Shown here: piece after piece, positions 26,887-36,221 of the stretch
Layout: the number at the start of each line of letters is the position of its first letter
How positions within the stretch are numbered: position 1 is the stretch's first letter
DNA from: Dictyobacter aurantiacus
GTDB taxonomy: Bacteria; Chloroflexota; Ktedonobacteria; Ktedonobacterales; Ktedonobacteraceae
Direction: 5' to 3'
Assembly (NCBI RefSeq): GCF_003967515.1
Contig: NZ_BIFQ01000002.1
Coordinates: 2,232,001-2,296,000 of the forward strand
Length of the DNA: 64,000 nucleotides
The notes under the pieces: model-generated
Seen by the model: the letters and a program-made list of their open reading frames with translations, nothing else
What the model was told of the DNA's origin: nothing
Database searches by the model: none
Translations under genes and position numbers: made by a program

Positions 26887-27102
26887 TTAGTAGCCTGAGC
26901 GGAAGCGATCGTTGTTATCGCTGGAAGCGGCTTCGCGCAAAGAGCGCAGCGAGTAACGCTGATCGCCAACCATAACGAATACACCGCGCCCATCCTGAAT
27001 ATCGCTGATCTGGCGATGAAGCTCGGCGTTCTCCGCCTGCAATGCCTCCATGTGCTGTTTCTGACGAAAGATTTCCTGTGCGAGCTGATCAAATGAATTC
27101 AT
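26887..27102 (-). CDS. Coiled-coil microprotein, unknown function
   Basis: A 71-residue protein starting at 27102 with a strong GGGAGGAG site; a longer frame to 27150 is less likely. Residues about 8-45 (EIFRQKQHMEALQAENAELH) form a short coiled coil, followed by GVFVMVGDQRYSLRSLREA, a small beta-like module also seen in proteins of unknown function. No signal or membrane segment. The gene stands alone, convergent with the quinone reductase. Confidence 0.65.
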   Translation of the reverse strand: MNSFDQLAQEIFRQKQHMEALQAENAELHRQISDIQDGRGVFVMVGDQRYSLRSLREAASSDNNDRFRSGY

Positions 27103-27551
27103 ATTTATCTCCTCCCTCAATTGCTGTCCCTTGGTTTCCGGGCACTTCAAACTCCGGCCTGTATAGCCTGCTATCCATGCTCATTTTACACCTATATTTA
27201 CGTTGCAGCGGAATTGCTTTTTTCGGGACCTTCTTACTACATGTTAGAGCAGACAGCCGGTATTTTTCGCACCATTAGAGGGCGAAATAGTGCTGCTATT
27301 AGGATATTCTTCTCTATTGTATCGTATAAATGTCTATTACTGCCTGCCTGCAAGCTTTTTGTCTTATCCGCCTCGTACCTGCGGTGCTCAAGGAGGGATG
27401 ATCTATTGGTGCGCTGAGCGCGCATGCGAGTGCTGGATGTATCAATATATAATACTAGTGCGGGCGCGCAGCGAACGCGCGTGTGGGAGCGCTTACGTGC
27501 CCTACTCTGACAAGTGCCAGATCTACCGCTTATAGAAAAAGGAGCTTAGCC
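27103..27551. other. Upstream region of GH127 gene
   Basis: A 449-bp gap. It contains TATAAT at 27448-27453 in an AT-rich patch without a convincing -35, GC-rich repeats around 27415-27490, and a LacI-type operator candidate (listed). No gene is supported; frames in this stretch lack ribosome sites. Confidence 0.5.
27485..27496. promoter_or_regulatory. Possible LacI-family operator
   Basis: GGGAGCGCTTAC contains the AGCGCT core of LacI-type sites (TGTAAGCGCTTACA); the right half is a good match and the left half is poor. It lies 56 bp before the GH127 start, downstream of a TATAAT. Confidence 0.35.
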
Positions 27552-29492
27552 ATGATTCGCGAGAAAAGCCCGAGCAGGCTTGATCCTGTAGCGTTTAATG
27601 ATGTTCATTTTACTGATACCTTCTGGGCGCCACGTATCAAGCTGGTGCACGAGCAGACGATTCCTTTTGAATACCAGCAGTGTAAAGAGACCGGGCGCAT
27701 TGATGCGCTGCGGCTGGATTGGAAGCCGGGACAGGAGCCAGAACCGCATATCTTCTGGGAATCCGATGTCGCCAAGTGGTTGGAGGCTGCCAGCTATAGC
27801 CTGGCTGTACATCCAGATCCAGACCTCGATGGACTGGTGGATCAGGTAGTGGCCTTGCTGGCCGGTGCGCAGCAACCCGATGGCTATCTCAATGTCTATT
27901 TCACCGTCGTTGAACCGGGACGCCGCTGGACTGATCTGCGTGACGCTCATGAACTGTATTGCGCGGGTCACCTGATCGAGGCCGGTGTGGCCCATTTTCA
28001 GGCCACCGGCAAGCGGCAGTTGCTGAATGTTGTACGCCGCTACGCTGATTATATCGCGACTGTGTTTGGACGTGAGCCCGACAAGAAGCAAGGCTATGGT
28101 GGGCACGAGGAGATCGAACTGGCGCTGGTCAAGCTGTATCGTGTCACCGGTGACGAGAAATATCTGCGCCTGAGCCAGTATTTTGTCGATGAGCGTGGCC
28201 GTCAGCCGTATTACTTTGAGCAGGAGGCGCAGGAGCGTGGTACCCCGGGCTTTTTCGGCACAATATTTCCCGAACGCGACCAGGAACAGGCAAAGTCCCG
28301 TGAATATAATCAGTCGCATCTACCGGTGAGGGAACAGACCGAAGCCGTGGGCCATGCAGTGCGGGCGATGTACCTCTACTGTGCGATGGCCGACCTGGCC
28401 CGTGAAGTTGGAGACGAGAGCCTTGCTCAGGCTTGTGAGCGGCTCTGGCAGCATCTGACGACGAAACGCATGTATCTGACCGGCGGCATCGGTTCATCAC
28501 TCTCCAACGAGGGCTTCACCAGCGATTATGACCTGCCCAATGAGGCCGCGTATGCCGAGACCTGCGCCGCCGTGGGCCTTGTATTCTGGGCGCATCGTAT
28601 GCTACACCTGGAGTGTGATGGCCGCTATGCTGACGTGCTTGAACGCACCCTTTACAATGGCGTGCTGAGCGGCATCTCGTTGGACGGTAAGAAGTTCTTT
28701 TATGTCAATCCTCTGGCCAGCTCCGGCAATGCCCACCGCTATGAGTGGTTTGGCTGCGCCTGCTGTCCACCTAACATCGCCCGCCTGCTAGCTTCACTGG
28801 GGCAGTATGTTTATTCTCAGGGACCTTCTGATCTGGTTGTGCATCTGTATGCCAGCGGACAGGCACAGTTGCAGGTGGGGGGACAGGCATTGACCATACA
28901 GCAAAGCACCCAATATCCCTGGGATGGTGCGGTGCGCCTCGCTATTGAGCAGCTGGCAGAGCCATCCGCGTTTACCGTCAAGCTGCGCATCCCCGGCTGG
29001 TGCCGTGAGCCTGCCGTACGTATGAATGGCATGGAGGTAGATGTTGCGGCCAACCTGGAGAAAGGCTATGTCGCTATTGAGCGCACCTGGCAGGCGAGTG
29101 ACGTGATCGAACTGGATCTGCCGATGGATATTCAGCGCATGTACGCCCATCCTGCCGTAGCGGCTGACCGGAGCTGCACCGCCTTGCAGCGGGGACCCAT
29201 TGTTTATTGTCTGGAAGGGGTAGATCATGCATCCGCCTCATTGGGAGAGCTGGAATTGCCATTGAGCCAGCCACTGCAGGCCACATTCCATCCAGATCTG
29301 CTGGACGGCGTGGTTGCCCTGCATGGCATGGCCCTGGTTCCGAATCAGGCTGCCTGGGATGGTCTGCTTTACACCACCAGCCTCCCGCAGATGCAGGAGA
29401 CGCCTTTGACAGCCATCCCTTATTATGCCTGGGATAATCGCGAGCCCGGCGAGATGCGCGTCTGGATACGCGAACAACGCCCGTCGTTGTAG
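27552..29492 (+). CDS. Glycoside hydrolase family 127 (beta-L-arabinofuranosidase-like)
   Basis: A 646-residue enzyme. Start at 27552 is set by AAAAAGGAG in front; the frame is open farther up. The alpha/alpha-barrel region has ESDVAKWLEAASY near residue 60 and YGGHEEIELALVKLYRVTGD near 180; the zinc-cysteine site WFGCACCPPNIAR near 400 carries the nucleophile Cys in a CxCC arrangement, and E/Y residues before it complete the site. Family members release L-arabinofuranose from hydroxyproline-linked or plant-derived glycans. No signal peptide, so substrates are probably imported oligosaccharides. No transporter or other arabinose gene is adjacent. Confidence 0.9.
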   Translation: MIREKSPSRLDPVAFNDVHFTDTFWAPRIKLVHEQTIPFEYQQCKETGRIDALRLDWKPGQEPEPHIFWESDVAKWLEAASYSLAVHPDPDLDGLVDQVVALLAGAQQPDGYLNVYFTVVEPGRRWTDLRDAHELYCAGHLIEAGVAHFQATGKRQLLNVVRRYADYIATVFGREPDKKQGYGGHEEIELALVKLYRVTGDEKYLRLSQYFVDERGRQPYYFEQEAQERGTPGFFGTIFPERDQEQAKSREYNQSHLPVREQTEAVGHAVRAMYLYCAMADLAREVGDESLAQACERLWQHLTTKRMYLTGGIGSSLSNEGFTSDYDLPNEAAYAETCAAVGLVFWAHRMLHLECDGRYADVLERTLYNGVLSGISLDGKKFFYVNPLASSGNAHRYEWFGCACCPPNIARLLASLGQYVYSQGPSDLVVHLYASGQAQLQVGGQALTIQQSTQYPWDGAVRLAIEQLAEPSAFTVKLRIPGWCREPAVRMNGMEVDVAANLEKGYVAIERTWQASDVIELDLPMDIQRMYAHPAVAADRSCTALQRGPIVYCLEGVDHASASLGELELPLSQPLQATFHPDLLDGVVALHGMALVPNQAAWDGLLYTTSLPQMQETPLTAIPYYAWDNREPGEMRVWIREQRPSL

Positions 29493-29518
29493 GTTCGCCC
29501 TCGCAGCTGATTTTCCCT

Positions 29519-30502
29519 CTAATAATGAATATAGACCGTTGTTCCAATAGGCGCCCAGTTATAGAGCCATGCCGCCTGGTCGGTGGTCATGACGACGCAG
29601 CCATGCGTGCCGGTCATATCACCGTACTGGGGATCGGTATGGGGAACATTGGTGCCAGGACCAAAGGTGCTCCTCCACCATGCATCGTGCAGGAAGTAGC
29701 CGCCTTCTCGAAACTCCAGCGCATAGTTGATGTGGGTCGGCTCATAGTAGTAGGGGGAACCCTCCGGCCAGGGCGAATAGAAGGTGGTTGGACTCAACTT
29801 ATCAAACACGTGATAGGTGCCCGTCGGTGTAGGAAGATCAGGTTGCCCGCTGGTGATGGGGAAACTGTTATCCATCTGCCCATTGTCACAGAAGGTGGCC
29901 CACTGAGCGCTCAGGTTGACATCCACTGTTTTGCCGGATGTAGTGCTGCAGTCGGCATTGCTGGTCCCAGAATTGTCGACCGGCGCGGGTTTGTCGGTCG
30001 TGAGCAGCGCGCTATAGATGTATTGTGGCGCGCTGCTCTGATCTGAAACGCGATACCAGGTTGAACTATCACCGACAGTTTCCCCATTCACCGTTCCATA
30101 TACGGTGATCTGAGCACCGGCGTTGAGGGTCGAGACGATTGCACCATTGGTGTAAGGCGTGCCGCGTACATTCGTTGCGCTCGTTGTGTATTCCGTGAGC
30201 GGGGCATTGTTCCATTGTACCGCCGGAGCTACTGGAACCGGTGTTGGTGTTGGTGGAACGGTTGCGATGGGCGTTGGCGAAACCTGTGCCGTTGGCGTCG
30301 GTTGTTTCGCTACCATTGGAGTTGCTTTTGCTTTCCGACCGTCCACATGCGGAGCTGAAATGGCGGTTCCTGTAGCCATAGGTGTGGCTGTTTTGGAGGT
30401 TGCCTGTACGGAGAAAGGATGGATAAACACGAATAACGCGGTGCCGATAAGCACCATCATAACAATAGCAGATATGAAGAACGTTTTTATATAGCTTTTC
30501 AT
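29519..30502 (-). CDS. Exported L,D-transpeptidase (YkuD) with SH3 domain
   Basis: A 327-residue protein. Start at 30502 (MKSYIKTFF) is chosen for AGAGGTG in front; the frame is open to 30553. An N-terminal hydrophobic helix anchors it; a Thr/Pro-rich linker follows (about residues 45-100); residues about 110-185 look like an SH3_3 domain (ATNVRGTPYTNGAIVSTL). The YkuD catalytic domain ends with GTHGCVVMT, where Cys is the nucleophile and His its partner. In bacteria such enzymes crosslink or attach to peptidoglycan. Its stop lies 26 bp from the convergent GH127 stop. Confidence 0.85.
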   Translation of the reverse strand: MKSYIKTFFISAIVMMVLIGTALFVFIHPFSVQATSKTATPMATGTAISAPHVDGRKAKATPMVAKQPTPTAQVSPTPIATVPPTPTPVPVAPAVQWNNAPLTEYTTSATNVRGTPYTNGAIVSTLNAGAQITVYGTVNGETVGDSSTWYRVSDQSSAPQYIYSALLTTDKPAPVDNSGTSNADCSTTSGKTVDVNLSAQWATFCDNGQMDNSFPITSGQPDLPTPTGTYHVFDKLSPTTFYSPWPEGSPYYYEPTHINYALEFREGGYFLHDAWWRSTFGPGTNVPHTDPQYGDMTGTHGCVVMTTDQAAWLYNWAPIGTTVYIHY

Positions 30503-30798
30503 AGGGCACCTCTTTTTGGATATATTTATATTGCTCAGTAATAGTATATTCAATATGCTGGATGAATTGAATGATATATATCACAGTTCTTCGGTGGGAT
30601 GCTAAACAAATAGCAATATACACTGGCTCGAGAAAAGCACGCCGGGAACATGGCCTCTCTTCGATGCACTGGATGAGGTATAATTTGAACAAACCTACAT
30701 CTGGCAAGCATACGATCAACTATGAATAAAAAGCGAAGGGGCTTACTCATGAGTGTAGATTATATTGATGCGCTTGAACGGCTACTATTGCATAGATG

Positions 30799-31767
30799 TT
30801 ATACGAGCTGTGATTTGAGGGCATGCCAACGCTCCGCCAGGGGGATGAATCTGCCTGGTGCGACAAAGGAGCGGACGCGCTGATTTTTGTGCAGGTAGAG
30901 TTCCTCATACAGCCATAGATCGTGCTCACGTATCCAGGCATAAATGGTCGCCGTCTTTTCCAGGTCCACGAGCGGTAGCGGTATGATAGTGCGGTAGGCA
31001 TTCAGGAAGGCAGAGCAGCCTTCCGCCTGAAACTTGAATATATAGTGGAAGACGCGGATGATTTCCCAGGCACGAGGAGCGAAAAGGCTCTGGTCCCAAT
31101 CGATAATTGCGCTGACACTATTTCCTTCAAAAAAGAGATTGCTTTCCTGGTAATCTCCATGGGTCACCTGGTGATTGAGGGTTGATAGGATGGAGACATC
31201 TGCTGGTTGTGATGCCATTAATCTGTCTCGTCGCTGCGCTAGCCGTTGCAAAGATTGCTTATCCAGAGCGTTCAGCCCTTCTGGTTGCGACAGGATAGCT
31301 GCCTCGATCTGATCTATCTTAGCTACGCTCGTTTCGCGATCGACATCGAATGAAATAGTGCGAGCATATTGTGGATGATAGTCACGCAGAGCCTGGTGAA
31401 GTTGGCCCAGCATTTTTCCCATCGCAATCGCATTGTCTATGTTCAATTTATGGCGTGGTATTTGCTGTCCAGGGGCAAATGGAAAGAGTGCATAGAATGC
31501 ACCTTCGTGGTTAAGGATCGTCCCCCCGTTGGGCAATGGCAGGGGAGCGATGGCGGGCAGACCATGTTGTTGTACATGGGCGATTATTGCGTGTTCCCCT
31601 TCGATTTTCCACCGTTGCTCATTACTATAGCGATACGCCCGTAGAGCGTAGTTTACCTGGCCGGTTCTGAGCAAAACTGTGCGATGAATGGTCCCGCTAT
31701 CTGGCTTCCAGGTCACACGAACAGGTGGAAGATTCCAGGCCTCTTGTAGATCGATCATATCAAGCAT
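30799..31767 (-). CDS. Phosphotransferase, aminoglycoside/homoserine kinase-like fold
   Basis: A 322-residue kinase-like protein. The N-lobe has a Gly-Thr-rich beginning and Lys/Glu pattern (YALRAYRYSNEQRWKIEGEH); the C-lobe shows the catalytic loop VTHGDYQESNLFFEG with Asp about residue 210 and the metal-binding Asp in AIIDWDQS. These are the Brenner and DFG-equivalent motifs of the APH/choline-kinase family. Start at 31767, no clear ribosome site. It could phosphorylate a small amino- or hydroxyl-compound; substrate not known. A short antisense-facing frame at 30749-30883 overlaps its end and was rejected. Confidence 0.8.
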   Translation of the reverse strand: MLDMIDLQEAWNLPPVRVTWKPDSGTIHRTVLLRTGQVNYALRAYRYSNEQRWKIEGEHAIIAHVQQHGLPAIAPLPLPNGGTILNHEGAFYALFPFAPGQQIPRHKLNIDNAIAMGKMLGQLHQALRDYHPQYARTISFDVDRETSVAKIDQIEAAILSQPEGLNALDKQSLQRLAQRRDRLMASQPADVSILSTLNHQVTHGDYQESNLFFEGNSVSAIIDWDQSLFAPRAWEIIRVFHYIFKFQAEGCSAFLNAYRTIIPLPLVDLEKTATIYAWIREHDLWLYEELYLHKNQRVRSFVAPGRFIPLAERWHALKSQLV

Positions 31768-31979
31768 ACTGATGAAACGCGCCTTTCTAGCTATGCAATA
31801 ATCTTACCAGAGCTTGCGGCAAAAATGGGATTTTTCCTTGCTAATACAATAATGTTTTTTGTTTTGGTGCCTATTTTGATGCCTGAGAAGCTAGTGTTGT
31901 GACGTTTCAGGCAAATTTACGATGGTGATAATTGACGTGTTTATGCATGAACCTCAATCATAAAATGTAGGAATCGGAT

Positions 31980-32516
31980 ATGCGGCAACAGTTATACCTG
32001 GATGAGAATATAGATTCGACAATAGCTCTCCTCTATCAACAGCAGGCGCAGGCGCTTATTACCTATCTACGTTTGCATTTGCCGCTACGAGAGGATGCGG
32101 AAGATATCCTGGTGGATATTTTTGTCGCGGCTATGGAGAACCAGGCATTACGTGCATTTGAACCCGAACGGCAGCGACAATGGCTCTGGCGCGTAGCTCA
32201 CAACAAAGTTGCAGACTATTATCGTCAGGTGGCACGCAGGCGACATACTGTGACGTTAGAGGAAGTTACGGATATCCTGCTTGCTGACGATGAATTGGCT
32301 CCTGAATGGTTAGCGGAACGTAGCGACGAGTATGCACGCTTACAGATGTATATACAGGGACTGCCGGACATCCAGCAGAAAGTGTTACATCTGCGTTTTG
32401 TGAATGGATTACGTTGCGCGGATATCGCCAGGATGGTAGGAAAACGAGAAGGGAATGTGCGCATGATCCTCTCGCGCACCCTCAATTTCTTACGCTCTAT
32501 CTACGAAAGGCACTAA
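31980..32516 (+). CDS. ECF sigma factor
   Basis: A 178-residue sigma-70 family protein with region 2 (LLYQQQAQALITYLRLHLPLREDAEDILVDIFV, about residues 15-50) and region 4 (LPDIQQKVLHLRFVNGLRCADIARMVGK near 130-155 with a helix-turn-helix). Regions 3 and 1 are absent, as in ECF types. The RBS TAGGAATCGGAT lies in front of ATG 31980. The following gene starts 12 bp after its stop and encodes a membrane WD40 protein, so both form an operon; this is the usual sigma/regulator arrangement. Confidence 0.9.
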   Translation: MRQQLYLDENIDSTIALLYQQQAQALITYLRLHLPLREDAEDILVDIFVAAMENQALRAFEPERQRQWLWRVAHNKVADYYRQVARRRHTVTLEEVTDILLADDELAPEWLAERSDEYARLQMYIQGLPDIQQKVLHLRFVNGLRCADIARMVGKREGNVRMILSRTLNFLRSIYERH

Positions 32517-32527
32517 GGTATAGCACG

Positions 32528-34099
32528 ATGACAGATCATAATGATGAATTTACGCCGGAAGGTGTGGATGAGCAGCTTGAGCAACATATGCCTGTCAGTA
32601 CCAACGAGCCTTTGCGATTGATGGGTCCAGAAGGTAGCGCTGATGACAGGCTGGTAGCGGATTTACAACTGATGTATCGCCAGGGTGCGCCCCGTGCGAC
32701 GAGCGATGAAGATGCACAATCGTTGCAGAATGCCTGGCAACGAATCAAAATGGTTGCCGCAGAGAAGAGGGCGGAGCGCGTTTCGCCCCAGAACGAGAGA
32801 AAGAGCATGATGCTTCACATAGACAAAAAGCAGAACTATGTACCCGAGAAGCGGCCGACTCTGTGGAGTCGGTTAGGGGTTCTGACAGCGGCATGCATTG
32901 CTATTATGGTTGTGGGCAGCATGGTACTGTTGTTGAATAACGTGAATAGCGCGCGTCAGGCAAAGACAACAACACATGTAGGTGCAGGTATCGCACATCC
33001 ACATCCAGCGGTAACCACTACACCCGGTTTCAAACCTACCGTCACCAATTCAAAGGTTACATTGAGTAAGGATGTCGGGAAAAATGTCTACACCTGGGAT
33101 GCGAAACAGTATGACCAGGCGCCTGATAGCATCTATGCGCTGGCCTGGTCTCCTGATAGCAAGCGCATCGCCAGCGGCAGCGAGAGTATTGATGTATGGG
33201 ATGCTACCACTGGCAATCATTATGTCTCCCTTCAACCATATACCAATGGCACGGGAGCAAGTGTCCTGGCGGTCCGCTGGTCACCGGACGGCAAGTACGT
33301 CGCATCGACAAAAGGTGGGCAGGTCCAGATCTGGAATCCGGTCACCAGGACGGTTGTGCAGACCCTGACGTATCCAGGGGTGACGCCTGTCGCGTCAATC
33401 AATAACACTTTACCACAGACGAGCGTAAGTTCATATCTCGGCAGTTATCAGCAACGAAGTGGTGGCACATTCATCTATGATTTTGCCTGGTCACCAGATG
33501 GGGCAAAGCTTGTCGCTGGTGCTCCTACCCCCAATGGGACTTCGAGTCTGGTGATCTGGAATATGACCACCCTGCAGACAACGACGTTGGTAGGGCATAC
33601 CGGCCAGGTGGCGCATGTGACCTGGTCACCTGATGGTAAGTATATCGCCTCCTCTGCCTATGACAGTACGGTGCGCATATGGGATGCGACAACAGGCAAG
33701 AACGTCTATACGCGCAATGCTCCAGATTCATACGATGCCGCTTCACTCGCCTGGTCACCAACGAAAGGGGATGAGCGGTTGTTGGTAGGCTATACCTCTG
33801 GTTCAATCGAGATTTTTGACGCCCTCAATGGAAGATATGCTTTGAAATACAGCGTGAGTATGAATTCCTACCTATCCGCTGTCGCCTGGTCGCCAGATGG
33901 AAAGGTGGTAGCGGCTGCCGGTGATGGAGTTTTATTGCTCGACGCGCATAAAGATGCGCTCCTCTATACCTATACGGGGAACGCCAACCCTATCCGTTCT
34001 ATGGCCTGGTCTCCCAACGGCAAATATATTGCCATCGGCGACAATATGAGCGAGGCTGGTGCCGCCACTATTGATGTGAAAGTATGGATAGCACAGTAG
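32528..34099 (+). CDS. Membrane-anchored WD40 propeller protein, probable sigma partner
   Basis: A 523-residue protein. Start at 32528 (MTDHNDEF) has AAGG in front; the frame is open farther up over the sigma gene. Residues 1-115 are cytoplasmic and charged, residues about 118-140 a single helix (LGVLTAACIAIMVVGSMVLL), and the rest an outward seven-bladed propeller: seven blades each containing a (L/V)AWSPDGK-like turn, for example YALAWSPDSKRIASGS and HVTWSPDGKYIASSA, spaced about 40 to 60 residues. The N-terminus lacks the HxxxCxxC zinc motif of classic anti-sigma factors. By position it is likely to hold or signal to the ECF sigma factor; this is inferred. Confidence 0.8.
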   Translation: MTDHNDEFTPEGVDEQLEQHMPVSTNEPLRLMGPEGSADDRLVADLQLMYRQGAPRATSDEDAQSLQNAWQRIKMVAAEKRAERVSPQNERKSMMLHIDKKQNYVPEKRPTLWSRLGVLTAACIAIMVVGSMVLLLNNVNSARQAKTTTHVGAGIAHPHPAVTTTPGFKPTVTNSKVTLSKDVGKNVYTWDAKQYDQAPDSIYALAWSPDSKRIASGSESIDVWDATTGNHYVSLQPYTNGTGASVLAVRWSPDGKYVASTKGGQVQIWNPVTRTVVQTLTYPGVTPVASINNTLPQTSVSSYLGSYQQRSGGTFIYDFAWSPDGAKLVAGAPTPNGTSSLVIWNMTTLQTTTLVGHTGQVAHVTWSPDGKYIASSAYDSTVRIWDATTGKNVYTRNAPDSYDAASLAWSPTKGDERLLVGYTSGSIEIFDALNGRYALKYSVSMNSYLSAVAWSPDGKVVAAAGDGVLLLDAHKDALLYTYTGNANPIRSMAWSPNGKYIAIGDNMSEAGAATIDVKVWIAQ

Positions 34100-34119
34100 A
34101 GACCCCTTCACCAGAAGAA

Positions 34120-34174
34120 GACCAGAAGAAGACTCCCGGTCAACTCACTCGTTGACCGGAGTCTTCTTCTGGTC
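34120..34174 (+). terminator. Terminator after WD40 gene
   Basis: Arms of 24 to 25 bases with one bulge (34120-34144 and 34151-34174), loop TCACTC. A direct repeat of ACCAGAAGAAG precedes it. Begins 20 bp after the stop. Confidence 0.75.
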
Positions 34175-34268
34175 CTGCCACGGATGCTCTGAAGACAATA
34201 AAAAGAGATGTAGTGATAAACGCTCTTAAGCGTTCACGTGCGGTATAAATTTGATGGATGTAGTTGTG

Positions 34269-36221
34269 CTACCCCAGGAGATTCCAGTAGGCCAGTTCCC
34301 AGACAAACGCGAGAGCAGCTAGCCCCACCAGGACATAGTGAATGCGTTGTGGCCAGTGCCAGAAGCGGTTTCTCCATACCTGCGCTGTAAATAGAATTAC
34401 AATTCCGGTCAGGATCGCGGAGATAATGCCGAGCATCAATATGACAGGTAATACAGCAGCAAGGTTTTTGTGGCTTGTAATGGTCCATACCAGGTAAATT
34501 GGAACGATCACGTTTAGTGCGCATACGATCCCTGCCAGCCAGTATGCTGTCCGAGAAACGGTATTTTTCTTGATGAGCTCTTCAGAACGCTTAAATCTAA
34601 GCGCGCGTAGGAGTCGGACTGGCCATAGCAGGAGTGCGGACAGAAAGATTAGCAAACATGCCAGAATCAATGGCACCTGAAAACTGCGCGAGTCGTACCA
34701 GGCCATTTTGCCATAGGACTGTAAGCTATTTCCTACAAACATAACAGTTCCATCCTGTCTCTGTTGAAAGACGACTTGCTGTTGCTCTCCCATCTGCCGA
34801 TAGACGCCGGGTGCCACCTCTACCACATTGAGTATATTTCCCCCGCCGCTATTAATCAGCAAATGACCATACCCTGCATTGATAACGTTGACGGTGATGC
34901 CGGGTTCGAGCAAGATCAAAATCTTCTCGTATGTGGTATAGGGACGGCGTAGTGACCAGTAGATGCCACTCTCCTTCCCTGCGCGTTCGGCAAATCCAGG
35001 AAGAGGAGAGGGCGTGGGAGCTCGCGGAACTGGAAAGTAGTGGTTCATGAATGCTTGCAAAAGGGAGGTTCTGGCAGCCGATCCTGCATCGCTGTTATAG
35101 GAAACGAACACCCCTACATTGCGTTCGGGCAACAGGTTCAATGATGAGTGGAAGGACGGAATATCGCCTCCATGTTGAAGCAAACGCTGACCATTGATGC
35201 GTTGAACCGCAAAGCCATAGGCCAGACCAGGGATGCGAGAGTCTGAGGTAAAGTGCTGCTCCTGCATGTCTCTGGCTGTCGCATCCTGCAAGATACGTTG
35301 ATCGCCAAAGCGGCCATTTTGAAGTTGCGCAATCATAAAGTTGGCGATATCAGTCGCGGTCGTGTACATGGAAACAGCAGGAGCGGCCTGAAAATATTTC
35401 GGAGGTCTGCTGCGATACCATCCGTCAATATATGCATACCCCTGGGTGAGGTCCGCCTGCAGTTGTGCCGGGACAGGCTGGCGAAATGTGCTGTGCCGCA
35501 TGCTCAATGGTTGATACAGGTTTGTTTCGATATATTGATCAAAGGGTATACCGGACACCTGCTCTACAATGTATCCCGCCAGGGCCGCTCCATAGTTAGA
35601 GTAGGACGCCAGTTTCCCCGGAGGGCGTACTCGTGCCGGGATATGGTTGGCCAGCCATGTCCCCAGTGGCTGCACTTGCTGAGGAGTTGATATCATCCAA
35701 CCATCTTCCCTATCTTCAAAGCCGGCGGTATGGGTCAATAAGGATTCTAATGTGATAGGTTGAGGGTAGGTAGCCGGAATATGAAATGTTTTGAGGTATC
35801 GATTGACATCAGTGTGTAGATCTAGTTTATGCTGCTCCATAAGCTGCATCACCGCCGTCCAGGTGAACAGTTTGCTCACCGAGGCAACAGGAAAAAGTGA
35901 GGTCGCGGCATCTACGCGTTTGTCGTGCTTAATGTCGGCATAGCCGTAGCCTTTGGAAAATAATAGACGCCCATCTTTTACTACAGCAACGGTCGCGCCT
36001 GGAATATGATTTCCTACTAATTGCGTATTAAGGACTCCATCCAAAAATGCCTCCAACTCCCCGCGATCTTGCAATCCTGTGTTTGTTGAGAAGGGCGCGT
36101 CCGTATGAGTGAAGGCCAGCGCGCTCGTCTCACCCATCGAGAGAACTAATCCGCTCGCCAACATTACAAGTAAACATGAAAAGAGAAAGAAATAAATCCT
36201 GAAGAGCATGTTACGTATCAT
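34269..36221 (-). CDS. Serine hydrolase (beta-lactamase/PBP4*-like) with membrane tail
   Basis: A 650-residue protein. Start at 36221 is chosen for AAAGGAT in front; a GTG farther up (36248) is possible. An N-terminal helix (about 5-30) is a signal or anchor. The penicillin-binding domain, about residues 60-390, has SVSKLF for the Ser-x-x-Lys nucleophile, YSNYGAALAG for the Tyr-x-Asn and LLQHGGDIPS for the His-x-Gly third motif. The C-terminal 140 residues hold about five helices. Members are esterases, D-amino-acid peptidases or penicillin-recognising enzymes; no further context helps. Confidence 0.85.
   Translation of the reverse strand: MIRNMLFRIYFFLFSCLLVMLASGLVLSMGETSALAFTHTDAPFSTNTGLQDRGELEAFLDGVLNTQLVGNHIPGATVAVVKDGRLLFSKGYGYADIKHDKRVDAATSLFPVASVSKLFTWTAVMQLMEQHKLDLHTDVNRYLKTFHIPATYPQPITLESLLTHTAGFEDREDGWMISTPQQVQPLGTWLANHIPARVRPPGKLASYSNYGAALAGYIVEQVSGIPFDQYIETNLYQPLSMRHSTFRQPVPAQLQADLTQGYAYIDGWYRSRPPKYFQAAPAVSMYTTATDIANFMIAQLQNGRFGDQRILQDATARDMQEQHFTSDSRIPGLAYGFAVQRINGQRLLQHGGDIPSFHSSLNLLPERNVGVFVSYNSDAGSAARTSLLQAFMNHYFPVPRAPTPSPLPGFAERAGKESGIYWSLRRPYTTYEKILILLEPGITVNVINAGYGHLLINSGGGNILNVVEVAPGVYRQMGEQQQVVFQQRQDGTVMFVGNSLQSYGKMAWYDSRSFQVPLILACLLIFLSALLLWPVRLLRALRFKRSEELIKKNTVSRTAYWLAGIVCALNVIVPIYLVWTITSHKNLAAVLPVILMLGIISAILTGIVILFTAQVWRNRFWHWPQRIHYVLVGLAALAFVWELAYWNLLG

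Noticed and set aside
30749..30883. Plus-strand frame of 44 codons with AAGGGG ahead, starting MSVDYIDALERLLLH
   Set aside because: The ribosome site is good but the frame overlaps the 3' end of the phosphotransferase gene and stops soon after; it may be a gene remnant but no family is recognisable.
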